From Cellulomonas sp. KRMCY2 (GTDB lineage Bacteria > Actinomycetota > Actinomycetes > Actinomycetales > Cellulomonadaceae), in assembly GCF_000526515.1 (NCBI RefSeq), contig NZ_JAGF01000001.1, forward strand, positions 744,001 to 808,000: a DNA stretch of 64,000 nt, read 5' to 3'. The notes beneath the pieces were generated by a model that saw nothing but the letters and a program-made list of their open reading frames with translations, made no database searches and was not told where the DNA came from. Positions 53,328 through 62,165 of this stretch are shown here, piece by piece (within the stretch, counting starts at the first letter, position 1; every line of letters starts with the position of its first letter). A program made the translations under genes and the position numbers.

Positions 53328-54947
53328 TCAGCAGACCAGGCCGTCGGCCGGGACCACGCCCTGCACGAGATAGGCGTCGACCGCGTCGTTGAGGCAGTCG
53401 TTGGCGCGCCCGTACGCGGTGTGGCCCTCGCCCTCCCAGGACAGCAGGGTCCCGGACTCGAGCTGTTCGGCGAGCGCGACGCTCCATTCGTACGGCGTCG
53501 CCGGGTCACCTGTGGTGCCGACGACCAGGATGGGTTCGGCACCCGGCGCCGTGATCCGCTCACGCTCGACGGTCGACTGGAAGGGCCAGGTCTCGCAGCC
53601 GATCGCGAGCCCGAAGTCCTTGCCGAAGGTCGGCGCAACCGCCTCGACCTCCGCAGCGAACGCCGCGAGCTCGTCGTAGTCACGCACGGGCATCGGGTAG
53701 TCGAGGCAGTTGATCGAGTTGAACGCGATCATGGAGTTCGACAGGTACGCGCCGTCGTCCGTGCGGTCGAGGTAGAAGTTCGCGAGGTAGAGCAACATCT
53801 CGCCGATGTTGTCCCGGATCGCCTCGTCGAGCGCCTGGGTCAGGAACGTCCACGAGCCGTCGTCGTACAGGGTCACGACGATCCCGTAGAACGCCATCGT
53901 CCCGTTGACCTTGAGGTCGCCGCCGGCGTCGATCGGCTTGGCCTCGATCCGCGCGACGAGGTCGGCGATCTGCTGCATGCCGGCGTCGACACCACCGGTC
54001 AGCGGGCAGTCGGCCCCGGCCTGGCAGTCCTTGACGTAGGCACGCAGCGCGTTCTCGAAGCCGATGGCCTGGCCGATCACGAGGTCGTCGTTGCTCATCG
54101 AGGGGTCGAGCGCCCCGTCGAGGAGGAGCCGTCCGACGTTCTCGGGGTACAGCCCGGCGTACGTCGCACCGAGGAAGGTGCCGTAGGAGAAGCCTGCGTA
54201 GTAGAGCTTCTCGTCACCGAGGACCGCACGGAGCAGGTCCATGTCCCGCGCCGCACTGACGGTGTCGACCTCGCCGAGCAGCGGCCCGGTGGCGGCGAGG
54301 CACCCCTCACCGAAGACGCGTACCGCCTCGCGGGCGGCCTCGACGTCGGCCTGGCTCTCGATCGGGAGGTCCGCGGTGAAGAACGCGTCGACGACCGAGT
54401 CGTCCCCGCAGTCGACCGCGGAGGACTCGCCGACCCCGCGCGGGTCGAAGGCCACGATGTCGTAGGCGTCGAGGACGCTCTGCCCGAACATCCCGTTCAC
54501 CGCGGAGTCGAGGAACTCGATCCCGGAACCACCGGGTCCACCCGGGTTGATCAGGAGCGACCCGACGCGCGCGCCGGCGGGGCCGGTGGCGGCCGACCTC
54601 TTGATGGCCAGCTCGATGGCACCGGTCTCCGGCACGTCCCAGTCGAGGGGCGCCTGGACGGTCGCGCACTCGTAGCCGTCGCCGCAGTCGCTCCACGCGA
54701 TGGCCTGGTCGTAGTAGGCGTCGATCCCCGCGCCGGCGAGGTCCGGACCCTGCTCGACCGGGTCGTCGGCCTGGTCGTCCGGGGCCGAGGTCGTCTCGGG
54801 CGACGTGCGATCGGGCTTGGTCTGCTCCTTGGGGGCGACACAGCCCGCGAGCACGACGCCCACGAGCGCACTCATCGCGACCAGTCGCAGGGCTAGCGTG
54901 CGCGACGGCTCGGTGCTGAGGTGGGCGGTCCTACGGGCATTCGACAC
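53328..54947 (-). CDS. secreted alpha/beta-hydrolase (tripeptidyl aminopeptidase-like) lipoprotein
   Basis: A 539-residue exported hydrolase of the TAP family. A lipobox VVLAGC sits near residue 36. LLINPGGPGGSGIEFL is the oxyanion region; the nucleophile is in YYAGFSYGTFLGATYAG; the acid in VVGTTGDPATPYEWS; the His in WEGEGHTAYGR. Streptomyces TAP removes tripeptides from protein N-termini. The GTG at 54947 gives a long charged N-region before the hydrophobic core; an ATG at codon 25 would give a tighter signal peptide. Conserved TAP-like C-terminal Cys residues are present. Confidence 0.92.
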   Translation of the reverse strand: MSNARRTAHLSTEPSRTLALRLVAMSALVGVVLAGCVAPKEQTKPDRTSPETTSAPDDQADDPVEQGPDLAGAGIDAYYDQAIAWSDCGDGYECATVQAPLDWDVPETGAIELAIKRSAATGPAGARVGSLLINPGGPGGSGIEFLDSAVNGMFGQSVLDAYDIVAFDPRGVGESSAVDCGDDSVVDAFFTADLPIESQADVEAAREAVRVFGEGCLAATGPLLGEVDTVSAARDMDLLRAVLGDEKLYYAGFSYGTFLGATYAGLYPENVGRLLLDGALDPSMSNDDLVIGQAIGFENALRAYVKDCQAGADCPLTGGVDAGMQQIADLVARIEAKPIDAGGDLKVNGTMAFYGIVVTLYDDGSWTFLTQALDEAIRDNIGEMLLYLANFYLDRTDDGAYLSNSMIAFNSINCLDYPMPVRDYDELAAFAAEVEAVAPTFGKDFGLAIGCETWPFQSTVERERITAPGAEPILVVGTTGDPATPYEWSVALAEQLESGTLLSWEGEGHTAYGRANDCLNDAVDAYLVQGVVPADGLVC

Positions 54948-55048
54948 AGGGCAACGGTAACGAACCTCTCGCCGTGCTCGGTGCCACACGTGTGCGGATC
55001 GGGTGTGGATCGCGACACCTACGGTCGGCTCGGCTCCGAGGCCGAGCC

Positions 55049-56185
55049 TCAGCCCTGCGGCCGCAGGGCGACAGTCATGGCCTCGATCGCCAGCAGGGGC
55101 GCGACGTTGCCGGCCAGCCGCGTGCGGGCCTCACCGATCGCGTCCATCCGGCGGATGGTCTGCTCGGGCGAGCTGTCGGCCGCCAGCCGGCGCACGTCGT
55201 CCTCCTGGGCTGCGTTGACCAGGTCCACCTCGGCACCGAGCTGCACGACGAGCACGTCGCGGTACAGCGAGAGCAGGTCCAGCAGCGAGCGGTCGAGCAC
55301 ATCGCGCTGGGCACGGGTCGCGCGCCGCTTCTGGTCGTCCTCGAGCTGGCGGACCTGCGCCCGCAGGCTCGGCGGCAGCGTCTGGCCGGCCTCGGCGCCC
55401 AGGGTGTGCAGCAGCGCCGCCTTCTCGGCGGCGTCACGGTCCTCGGTCGCCGCCTTGGACTCGGCCGACGCGACCTCGACCAGGTCGCCTGCGGCCAGCA
55501 CGGCGTCGCCGACGCCCCGGATCGTGGCAGCCAGGTGCAGCGTCCGAGCCCGCCGCTCGCGCGCCTGCGGGTCGCGTGCCAGACGGCGTGCCAGGCCGAT
55601 GTGGCTCTGGGCGGCCCGGGCGGCGATGTCGGCCACCTCGGGGTCCGCACCGTCCCGCGAGACGAGCAGCGCCGCGACGTCGGCCACCGGCGGGATGCGC
55701 AGCGCGACGCCGCGGCACCGTGAGCGGATCGTCACGACGACGTCCTGCGGGCTCGGTGCGCACAGCAGCCAGACGGTGCGGGGCGGCGGCTCCTCGATGG
55801 CCTTGAGCAGCACGTTCGAGGTGCGCTCCACCATCCGGTCGGCATCCTCGAGCACGATCACGCGCCATCGGCCCTGGGAGGGCGAGCGCTGGGCGAGGCC
55901 GATCAGGTCGCGCACCTCCTCGATGCTGATCGTGACCTTCTCGGTCGCGATGACCGTCACGTCGGCATGGGTGCCGGCGAGCACGGTCGAGCACGCCTGG
56001 CAGTGTCCGCACCCGCCCTGCTCGCACTGCAGCGCGGCGGCGAACGCCCGGGCGGCGTTGGAGCGGCCGGAGCCGGGCGGGCCGGTGATCAGCCACGCGT
56101 GGGTCATCGCCCCGACGTCCTGCGTCGCGGCCCGGAGCACGTTCACGGCGGCGGCCTGCCCGACGACGTCGTCCCAGACGCTCAT
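55049..56185 (-). CDS. holB: DNA polymerase III subunit delta'
   Basis: A 378-residue clamp-loader subunit. VWDDVVGQAAAVNVLRAA starts the AAA+ domain; Walker A is GPPGSGRSNAAR (the usual Lys is Arg, as seen in some delta' proteins that do not hydrolyse ATP); the zinc site is CEQGGCGHCQAC; VIVLEDADRM is Walker B and NVLLKAIEEPPP the sensor region. Its ATG overlaps the tmk TGA (ATGA), the usual actinobacterial tmk-holB operon. Confidence 0.96.
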   Translation of the reverse strand: MSVWDDVVGQAAAVNVLRAATQDVGAMTHAWLITGPPGSGRSNAARAFAAALQCEQGGCGHCQACSTVLAGTHADVTVIATEKVTISIEEVRDLIGLAQRSPSQGRWRVIVLEDADRMVERTSNVLLKAIEEPPPRTVWLLCAPSPQDVVVTIRSRCRGVALRIPPVADVAALLVSRDGADPEVADIAARAAQSHIGLARRLARDPQARERRARTLHLAATIRGVGDAVLAAGDLVEVASAESKAATEDRDAAEKAALLHTLGAEAGQTLPPSLRAQVRQLEDDQKRRATRAQRDVLDRSLLDLLSLYRDVLVVQLGAEVDLVNAAQEDDVRRLAADSSPEQTIRRMDAIGEARTRLAGNVAPLLAIEAMTVALRPQG

Positions 56186-56832
56186 GCGGTGCCCCCTGCG
56201 GTCCCAGAGATGTCGAGGAGCTCGGCGACGCGTCCGCGGATCGCCGCCTGGAGGTCCTCGGCGGTCCCTGATGCGTCCAGCACGAGCCACCGCGGACCGC
56301 CCGTCGCTGCGCGGTCGAGGAAGGCCTGCCGGGTCCTGGCGTGGAAGTCGGAGCCGGCCCGCTCGAGACGATCCGGCGCGCCGGTCAGGCGGGTCAGGCC
56401 GACGGACGGGTCCAGGTCGAGCAGCACCGTCAGCTGCGGCAGCAAACCCTCGGTCGCCCACAACGAGAGCCGCTCGACCTCGTCGGCACCCAGGTCCCGG
56501 CCGTTGCCCTGGTAGGCCACGGAGGAGTCGAGGTAGCGATCGGTGAGCACGACGGCGCCCCGCGCCAGGGCCGGCCGGACCACGGTGTCGACGTGGTGCG
56601 CCCGGTCGGTCGCGTAGAGCAGGGCCTCGGTGCGCGCGCTCACGTGGTCGCCGTGCAGGACGGCGTCGCGCAGCGCGGAACCGAGGACGGTGCCGCCCGG
56701 CTCGCGGGTCGTGACGACCTCCCGGCCACCGGCCGAGAGCCACTGGGCCAGCAGCCGCAGCTGGGTCGACTTGCCGACGCCGTCGCCACCCTCGAAGGAG
56801 ATGAAGACACCTGGCTGGCTCGACTCGGTCAC
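56182..56832 (-). CDS. tmk: thymidylate kinase
   Basis: A 216-residue dTMP kinase. FISFEGGDGVGKST is the P-loop, TREPGGTVLGSALR the LID-proximal REPGG motif, and VLTDRYLDSSVAYQG the DRY motif. It makes dTDP and is essential. It is the first gene of the holB operon. Confidence 0.97.
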   Translation of the reverse strand: MTESSQPGVFISFEGGDGVGKSTQLRLLAQWLSAGGREVVTTREPGGTVLGSALRDAVLHGDHVSARTEALLYATDRAHHVDTVVRPALARGAVVLTDRYLDSSVAYQGNGRDLGADEVERLSLWATEGLLPQLTVLLDLDPSVGLTRLTGAPDRLERAGSDFHARTRQAFLDRAATGGPRWLVLDASGTAEDLQAAIRGRVAELLDISGTAGGTA

Positions 56833-56852
56833 GGCGTCAGGCTAGCCGGGCC

Positions 56853-56912
56853 GGGCGACACGTGGTCGCCGCGGTGGTCGGGCGCCGGCGACACGTGGTC
56901 GCCGTGGTGGTC
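56853..56912. repeat. two hairpin-forming direct repeats, 33-bp period
   Basis: Two copies of a unit containing GGCGACACGTGGTCGCC (an inverted repeat around ACGTG) at 56854-56870 and 56887-56903, each followed by a GTGGTC-rich tail. They lie between tmk and the oxidoreductase gene, so they may terminate the latter and precede tmk. Confidence 0.7.
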
Positions 56913-56925
56913 CGGCGTCGGGCGC

Positions 56926-57939
56926 CTACCGCTGCTCGCCGGGGTAGACCACCCCGGCCTGCCGACGGACCTCGTCCATCGTGCGCATGACCTCGAGGGT
57001 GTTGTCCAAGGACATCCGCGGGCTCTCGGTCGCGCCCTCGGCGACCCGCCGGGCGACCTCGGCCGCCTGGTACTGGAAGCCGCCGTCGATCTCGCGGTCG
57101 TAGCCCCACCACGAGCCGTCGTCGCGGATCACGGTGAACGTCGTCGGCCGGTAGAAGTCGGACGCGACCTCGATCCGGCCCTCGGTCCCGCCGATCACCG
57201 CGGTGGTGGACGTGTGCGACCACAGGGTGGTGTGCAGCGACGCCTGGACGCGCTCGCCGTAGCCCAGCACCATGCTGATCTGCCCGTCGACACCCGTCGG
57301 CGTCAGGGAGCCGGTCGCGTGCACGGTGTCCGGGACGCCCAGCAGGTCGTGCGCGAACGAGACCGGGTAGACGCCCAGGTCGAGCAGCGCACCGCCGGCC
57401 AGCTCGGGGTTGTGCAGACGGTGCGTGGCCGGCAGGTGCCCGAAGGACTGGCCGTGGTCCGCGATGAGGCTGACGACCTCGCCGATCTCGCCCCGTTCGA
57501 TGACGGACCGCAGGGCCAGGACGTGCGGCAGGAAGCGCGTCCACATGGCCTCCATGACGAAGACCCCGGCCGCGCGGGCAGCGTCGACGACCTCCTGGGC
57601 CTCGGCGGCGTTGCGCGCGAAGGACTTCTCGACCAGCACGTGCTTGCCGGCCGCGATCGCCAGCAGGGCGTGCGCGCGGTGCTCGGAGTGCGGAGAGGCC
57701 ACGTAGACGGCGTCGACCTGCGGGTCGGCGACCAGGGCCTCGTACCCGACATGGACCGTCGGGATGCCGTGGTGCCCGGCGAAGTGCTCCGCGCGGTCGC
57801 GGCTGCGGGAGCCGACGGCGACGAGCTGTGCCCGGGTGTGGTGGTTGACGGCCTCGGCGAAGGTGGCCGCGATGCCACCTGGACCGAGGATGCCCCAACG
57901 GATCGACGGGGCGGTGCGCGGGTCCTCGGCGTAGGTCAT
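56926..57939 (-). CDS. Gfo/Idh/MocA-family oxidoreductase
   Basis: A 337-residue NAD(P)-dependent oxidoreductase. IRWGILGPGGIAATFAEAV is the Rossmann loop, VYVASPHSEHRAHALLAIAAGKHVLVEKSFA includes the EKS form of the EKP motif, and AMWTRFLPHVLALRSVI and LLDLGVYPVSFAHDLLG place it with the trans-1,2-dihydrobenzenediol dehydrogenase/glucose-fructose-like branch. ATG 57939 is used; a GTG three codons upstream is possible. Confidence 0.9.
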   Translation of the reverse strand: MTYAEDPRTAPSIRWGILGPGGIAATFAEAVNHHTRAQLVAVGSRSRDRAEHFAGHHGIPTVHVGYEALVADPQVDAVYVASPHSEHRAHALLAIAAGKHVLVEKSFARNAAEAQEVVDAARAAGVFVMEAMWTRFLPHVLALRSVIERGEIGEVVSLIADHGQSFGHLPATHRLHNPELAGGALLDLGVYPVSFAHDLLGVPDTVHATGSLTPTGVDGQISMVLGYGERVQASLHTTLWSHTSTTAVIGGTEGRIEVASDFYRPTTFTVIRDDGSWWGYDREIDGGFQYQAAEVARRVAEGATESPRMSLDNTLEVMRTMDEVRRQAGVVYPGEQR

Positions 57940-57980
57940 GAGGTTCACCGTAGCGCCGGCCGCCCGCCTAGGCTCGCCGC

Positions 57981-59114
57981 ATGCCCGACGTCGTCCCGGC
58001 ACGTCACCCTGGCCTGCTGCTCGCCTGCGGACTGACCACGCTGGACGTCGTCCAGACGGTCGAGCACGTGCCGTCGGCGGACGAGAAGGTCGTCGCGACC
58101 GGGCTGTCGGTCGGTGCCGGCGGACCGGCGGCCAACGCCGCGGTCACCTGCGTCGCGCTGGGGACACCCGCCCGGCTGGTGACCCGGATCGGCGGCGGTG
58201 CGCTCGGGCGTGCCGTGGCCGCCGACCTGCTCGAGCACGGGGTCGAGGTCGCGGACCGCGCGGGCGCCTCGGCAGTGCCGGCGGTGTCGACGGTGCTGGT
58301 GACACGGGCCACGGGCCAGCGGGCGGTCGTGTCGGTCAATGCGACGCTCGGTGCTGGGGCTGGGGCTGGGGCTGGGGCTGGGGTTGGGGCTGGTGCTGGG
58401 GCTGGGGCTGGGCTGTCCGGGGCGGAGCTCGAGCGTCTGCTGGACGACGTCGGCGTGGTGCTCGTGGACGGGCACAACCTTGACCTCGCGGTAGCGGTCG
58501 CCTCGGCCGCGCGTGACCGCGGCGTACCCGTCGTGCTCGACGGCGGGTCGTGGAAGCCAGGACTCGAGCAGCTGCTCCGCGTCGTGAACATGGCCGTGCT
58601 CTCCGCGGACTTCCGGGTGCCGGGCGGTGGGGTGCCGGGCGGTGCGGTGGCTGACGGCGCGCCCGGCGGCGCGGCGGCTGACGGCGGCGTGCGCGCGCTC
58701 GATCCCGTGGGCGCCCTCGATCGTGCTGACGCGCTCGCGACGCTGCTCGCCGTGGCCGACGCGGGTCCGTCGTTCGTGGCCCGGTCGCAGGGTGGCGGAC
58801 CGATCCAGGCCCTGCGAGCGGGCTCGATCGAGACCATCGCGGTCCCGGCGGTGCGGGTGGCGGACACTCTCGGCGCGGGTGACGTCCTGCACGGTGCGTT
58901 GTGCGCGTGGGTCGCTGTGCACGGTGTCGGGGCTGTGGATGGCGGTGCGGGTGGCGGTGGGCGGGGCCTGCCGGATCCCGCTCCATGGTGGCCGACGGCC
59001 CTGGCGTTCGCGGCCGAGGTGGCGTCGGCGTCGTGCGCGGCGCCCGGTGCGCGCGGTTGGCTGGCCGATCGCGCCCGGGTAGGCGCACTGCGGAGCCTGC
59101 TCACCGGGGTCTGA
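57981..59114 (+). CDS. PfkB-family carbohydrate kinase with Gly/Ala tracts
   Basis: A 377-residue ribokinase-like enzyme, longer than the usual 300. VGAGGPAANAAVTCVALG is signature 1 and VADTLGAGDVLHGALCAW is signature 2, with the catalytic Asp in GAGD. Low-complexity insertions lengthen it: a GA repeat (about residues 124-145, hexanucleotide GGGGCT), a Gly/Ala/Asp segment (about 215-240) and another near residue 320. It phosphorylates a sugar or nucleoside; which is unclear. It is divergent from the Gfo/Idh gene. Confidence 0.88.
   Translation: MPDVVPARHPGLLLACGLTTLDVVQTVEHVPSADEKVVATGLSVGAGGPAANAAVTCVALGTPARLVTRIGGGALGRAVAADLLEHGVEVADRAGASAVPAVSTVLVTRATGQRAVVSVNATLGAGAGAGAGAGVGAGAGAGAGLSGAELERLLDDVGVVLVDGHNLDLAVAVASAARDRGVPVVLDGGSWKPGLEQLLRVVNMAVLSADFRVPGGGVPGGAVADGAPGGAAADGGVRALDPVGALDRADALATLLAVADAGPSFVARSQGGGPIQALRAGSIETIAVPAVRVADTLGAGDVLHGALCAWVAVHGVGAVDGGAGGGGRGLPDPAPWWPTALAFAAEVASASCAAPGARGWLADRARVGALRSLLTGV
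58350..58415. repeat. GGGGCT hexanucleotide tract in a PfkB kinase gene
   Basis: About eleven near-perfect GGGGCT/GGTGCT units encode the alternating Gly-Ala stretch. Slippage would change length by two residues at a time without shifting frame. Confidence 0.9.
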
Positions 59115-59129
59115 CCGCGCATCACCCGG

Positions 59130-59186
59130 GGCCGCTCGACGCCCCGGGCCGTTCGACACCCCTGGCCGTTCGACGCCCGGGGCCGG
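59130..59186. repeat. 17-bp intergenic tandem array
   Basis: Three 17-bp units starting GGCCG(C/T)TCGAC begin at 59130, 59147 and 59164 with a partial fourth at 59181, after the PfkB-kinase stop and before the IS1595 copy. Confidence 0.7.
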
Positions 59187-59263
59187 AGTGGCGCGATTCC
59201 GACGCCGGGTCGGTGCGACGTTCGCCCCCCGCCCCCCGATGTCGGACCCCTCCCCTACTGTGT

Positions 59264-60303
59264 ACATACGTATTGGGTATCTGCTTGAGTCCAGTAGATT
59301 CTGGGGTATGGACGAGCGGATTCCGGTGGCAGGGGTGGACTACCCGCGCACCCATCAGCAGTTGGTGGCGTGGTTCTCCACGGAGGCGGACTGCCTGGCG
59401 TACCTGGCCCGGTTGCGCTGGCCGGGCGGGTTCGTGTGTCCGGGGTGCGGGTCGGACCGGGCGTGGCGCACCGCCCGGCGGGGGATGTGGATGTGCTCGG
59501 GGTGCGGGCGTCAGACGTCGGTCACGGCGGGCACGATCTTCCACCGGTCCCACACACCGTTGACGACGTGGTTCGCGGCGATCTGGTTCGTCTGCGCGTC
59601 GAAGAACGGGGTCTCGGCCAGCACGTTGCAGCAGGTCCTGGGGTTCGGGTCCTATGAGACCGCCTGGGCGTGGATGCACAAGCTGCGCCGGGCGATGGTC
59701 CGCCCCGAGCGTGAGCTGCTGGCCGGGGTCGTCGAGCTGGACGAGACGATGGTCGGTGGGCGCGCGAAGAAGGCGTCGAGCGTGGTGATCACCAAGGTCC
59801 CGGTGATGGTCGCGGTCGAGACCCCCGGGGGCCGCAAGATCGGCCGGATCCGTCTGGCCAGGGCCGATGCACGCAACTCCAACCAGCTCGTGGACTTCGC
59901 CCACCGGGTGATAGCCCCCGGCGCGCACATCCGCACCGACGGCGCCCGCAACCTGCGCCAGCTCGGCGAGCAGGGCTTCACCCACGAGTACCGGGTCCTG
60001 ATCTCCTCGGTCGAGCCGGCCCACGAGTACCTGCCCGGGGTCCACCTGGTTGCCTCGCTGCTCAAACGCTGGGTCGCCGGGACCCTGCACCACGGGATCT
60101 CCAAGCGCCAGCTGGACTACTACCTCGACGAGTTCACCTTCCGGTTCAACCGTCGCTCCTCACGCTCACGCGGCCTGCTGTTCTACCGCCTGCTCCAACA
60201 AGCCGTCGCCACCGACCCCCACCCCCTGACTAGCCTCATCGGCGGCACCGAAAACAGCGTCTGACCTGCACACTTGACTCAAGCAGATACCCAATACATA
60301 TGT
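59264..60303 (+). mobile_element. IS1595-family insertion sequence
   Basis: TATTGGGTATCTGCTTGAGT and one further base (59271-59291) is perfectly inverted at 60276-60296; the symmetry extends outwards to 28 bp with one mismatch (59264-59291 and 60276-60303), so the element's exact ends are uncertain by a few bases. One intact transposase gene is inside. No exact target duplication could be assigned; TACATA(C/T)G at both sides is a 7/8 match. The right end reaches the start codon of the DUF222 gene. Confidence 0.85.
59308..60264 (+). CDS. IS1595-family transposase
   Basis: A 318-residue transposase. A zinc ribbon (FVCPGCGSDRAW ... MWMCSGCGRQT) is followed by a helical part and the ISXO2-like DDE domain: ELDETMVGGRA (Asp), HIRTDGARNL (Asp) and the HLVASLLKRWVAG / HHGISKRQLDYYLDEFTFRFNRR region with the final acidic and Asn residues. 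Intact frame. Confidence 0.95.
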   Translation: MDERIPVAGVDYPRTHQQLVAWFSTEADCLAYLARLRWPGGFVCPGCGSDRAWRTARRGMWMCSGCGRQTSVTAGTIFHRSHTPLTTWFAAIWFVCASKNGVSASTLQQVLGFGSYETAWAWMHKLRRAMVRPERELLAGVVELDETMVGGRAKKASSVVITKVPVMVAVETPGGRKIGRIRLARADARNSNQLVDFAHRVIAPGAHIRTDGARNLRQLGEQGFTHEYRVLISSVEPAHEYLPGVHLVASLLKRWVAGTLHHGISKRQLDYYLDEFTFRFNRRSSRSRGLLFYRLLQQAVATDPHPLTSLIGGTENSV

Positions 60304-60307
60304 TCGA
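60292..60307 (+). promoter_or_regulatory. half LexA-like box at the DUF222 start
   Basis: GTTCGA (60302-60307) overlaps the ATG of the DUF222 gene, as the right half of an actinobacterial SOS box (TCGAAC-N4-GTTCGA). The left half position (60292-60297, CAATAC) is IS sequence and matches only two of six bases, so the box appears to be broken by the insertion. Confidence 0.4.
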
Positions 60308-62165
60308 ATCGTCCCCCTCGGGACCCGCTCGGCCGCCGGGCGGTGGTGCGGTTCTGAGAGCTGCACCCACCGCGGTGGCGGCGTCGGCCGCGGACTCGTC
60401 GGCCGCGGAGTCGTCGGCAGTCGGCCCGGACGGACCGAGCCCCCTCGAGGCAACGCTCGGCAGGCTCGTGCAGCTCTTCCTGGCGGGTCGAGAGGCGGCG
60501 GACCGGCGGCCGATCGGGGACAGCTCCGGCCGCGTGCTCGCGGACTCCTCCGATCGGGTGTCGGACAGCCCGGCGGGTCATCCTGCTGGCCGCAGCTCCG
60601 GAGGCCCGGCCGATCCGGCGACCGATCAACCGTCCGATCACCCTGGCGCACCGACCGGCCCGGACCCGCGCGCTGTCGGCCCCGGCGCTGTCGGCCCGCG
60701 CACTGTCGGCCCGCGCACTGTCGGCCCGCGCGCTGTCGGCCCGCGCGCTGTCGGCCCCGGCGCTGTCGGCCCGCGCACTGTCGGCCCGCGCACTGTCGGC
60801 CCGGGCGGCTGGGCCCACACCCACCCGCTGGCCGCGCACCTCGAAGGTCAGGAGCCGGGCGTCGAGCTGGCCGCGCTGGTCGCATCCCTCGACTCCGCAG
60901 ACATCGACGATGCGGCGCTTCTTGAGGCTGTCGCAGCCTGGGAGCGGGTCATGTCGTGGGCCGCTGCCCGCCAGGCCCACGTCGTCGCCGAGCTACGCCG
61001 CCGACGCGAGGCCCAGCGATGCGACGGCTTTCTCGGCGACGAGCTCTCAGCCCGGCTCGGCACCACCCGCGCGATCGGCGAGAGCAAGGTCGGCCTCGCC
61101 ATCGCCCTCGAACGGCTGCCGGGCGTGGCCGGCGCGCTCGTCCGTGGCGACCTCGACGTCCGCAAGGCCGTCGTGGTCACCGAGGAGGTCATGCACCTGC
61201 CGGACGACGTGGCCGCGACCGCCACCGACGCGGTCCTTCCCGACGCGCAGGGGTTGACCGCGCCGCAGCTGCGGGCCAGGCTCCGCAGGTTGGAGATCAG
61301 TCGCGACCCCGAAGGCGCACACGACCGCCATGAGCGCGCCAGGGCAGATCGCTACGTCAGCATCAGTCCCACGCAGGACGCCATGGCCTGGCTCACCGCT
61401 CTGCTGCCCGCACCGGATGCGGTGGCCGTCTACACGACGCTCACCGCACTGGCAGATGCCGCCGACCCGGCGGACGACCGGTCCATGGGCGCCCGCCGGG
61501 CCGACGCGCTGGTCGATCTCGCGACGCGGCACCTCGATGCGGGCATCGGCCCGGACGGTCCCCTGCCGATGCGCCATCGCCGCTACCCGCACCTGGACAT
61601 CACGGCCTCGGCCGCCTCCTTGCTCGGACTGGACAACGAGCCGGCGGAGCTGGCCGGCTACGGTCCGATCCCCGCCCCGATGGCTCGCGCGATCGCCGAC
61701 CGCGCGACGTGGCGCCCGTTGCTCATCGATGCGCGGTCCGGCGAGCCGATCGCCCATGCGACGCGGACCTACCGGCCGAGCGCCGAGCTCACCGGCGCGA
61801 TCCTCGATCGCGACCGGGAGTGCACCTTCCCCGGGTGTCGCGTCGTCGCGGTCCGCTGCGACCTGGACCACATCGAACCGTTCGACACCGCCCGACCAGC
61901 CGGCGACCAGACCACGGCCGACAACCTCCATCCCCTGTGCCGACATCACCACCTGGTCAAGACCCACGGCGGATGGGCAGTGGCGCGCGACCCGGCAATC
62001 GGCATCACCACGTGGCAGTCGCCGACGGGGCATCGCTACCTGCGCGACCCTGCGCGATGCGGTTCACGCGCGACCGAGCTGACCGCTCTCGAGGGACTGA
62101 GCCCGTCAAGGCCGACCGGGCCGACCGGGGTCGTCGGACCTGCCGGGCCTACCGTGTCGCCGTGA
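60300..62165 (+). CDS. DUF222/HNH endonuclease-family protein (13E12-like)
   Basis: A 621-residue protein. Residues 1-170 are low complexity and include nine VGP(R/G)(A/T) pentapeptides. The DUF222 domain follows (about 180-400: LAALVASLDSADIDDAALLEAVAAWERVMSWAAARQAHVVAEL), and a C-terminal HNH domain: CTFPGCRVVAVRCDLDHIEPFDTA, then ADNLHPLCRHHHLVKTHGGW. These are abundant, often SOS-linked, actinobacterial proteins of the mycobacterial 13E12 repeat group. MFESS matches the family's usual MFE start, but the upstream DNA belongs to an IS1595 element. The stop overlaps the Nudix start (GTGA). Confidence 0.9.
   Translation: MFESSPSGPARPPGGGAVLRAAPTAVAASAADSSAAESSAVGPDGPSPLEATLGRLVQLFLAGREAADRRPIGDSSGRVLADSSDRVSDSPAGHPAGRSSGGPADPATDQPSDHPGAPTGPDPRAVGPGAVGPRTVGPRTVGPRAVGPRAVGPGAVGPRTVGPRTVGPGGWAHTHPLAAHLEGQEPGVELAALVASLDSADIDDAALLEAVAAWERVMSWAAARQAHVVAELRRRREAQRCDGFLGDELSARLGTTRAIGESKVGLAIALERLPGVAGALVRGDLDVRKAVVVTEEVMHLPDDVAATATDAVLPDAQGLTAPQLRARLRRLEISRDPEGAHDRHERARADRYVSISPTQDAMAWLTALLPAPDAVAVYTTLTALADAADPADDRSMGARRADALVDLATRHLDAGIGPDGPLPMRHRRYPHLDITASAASLLGLDNEPAELAGYGPIPAPMARAIADRATWRPLLIDARSGEPIAHATRTYRPSAELTGAILDRDRECTFPGCRVVAVRCDLDHIEPFDTARPAGDQTTADNLHPLCRHHHLVKTHGGWAVARDPAIGITTWQSPTGHRYLRDPARCGSRATELTALEGLSPSRPTGPTGVVGPAGPTVSP
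60673..60807. repeat. in-frame 15-bp minisatellite (9 units)
   Basis: Nine 15-bp units based on CTGTCGGCCCGCGCA encode the VGPRT/VGPRA/VGPGA pentapeptides of the DUF222 protein. The units are nearly identical, so copy number is likely to vary. Confidence 0.9.

Noticed and set aside
59263-60302. 8-bp target duplication of the IS1595 copy (TACATACG / TACATATG)
   Set aside because: One mismatch, and using it makes the inverted repeats start at unequal positions, so I did not call it.
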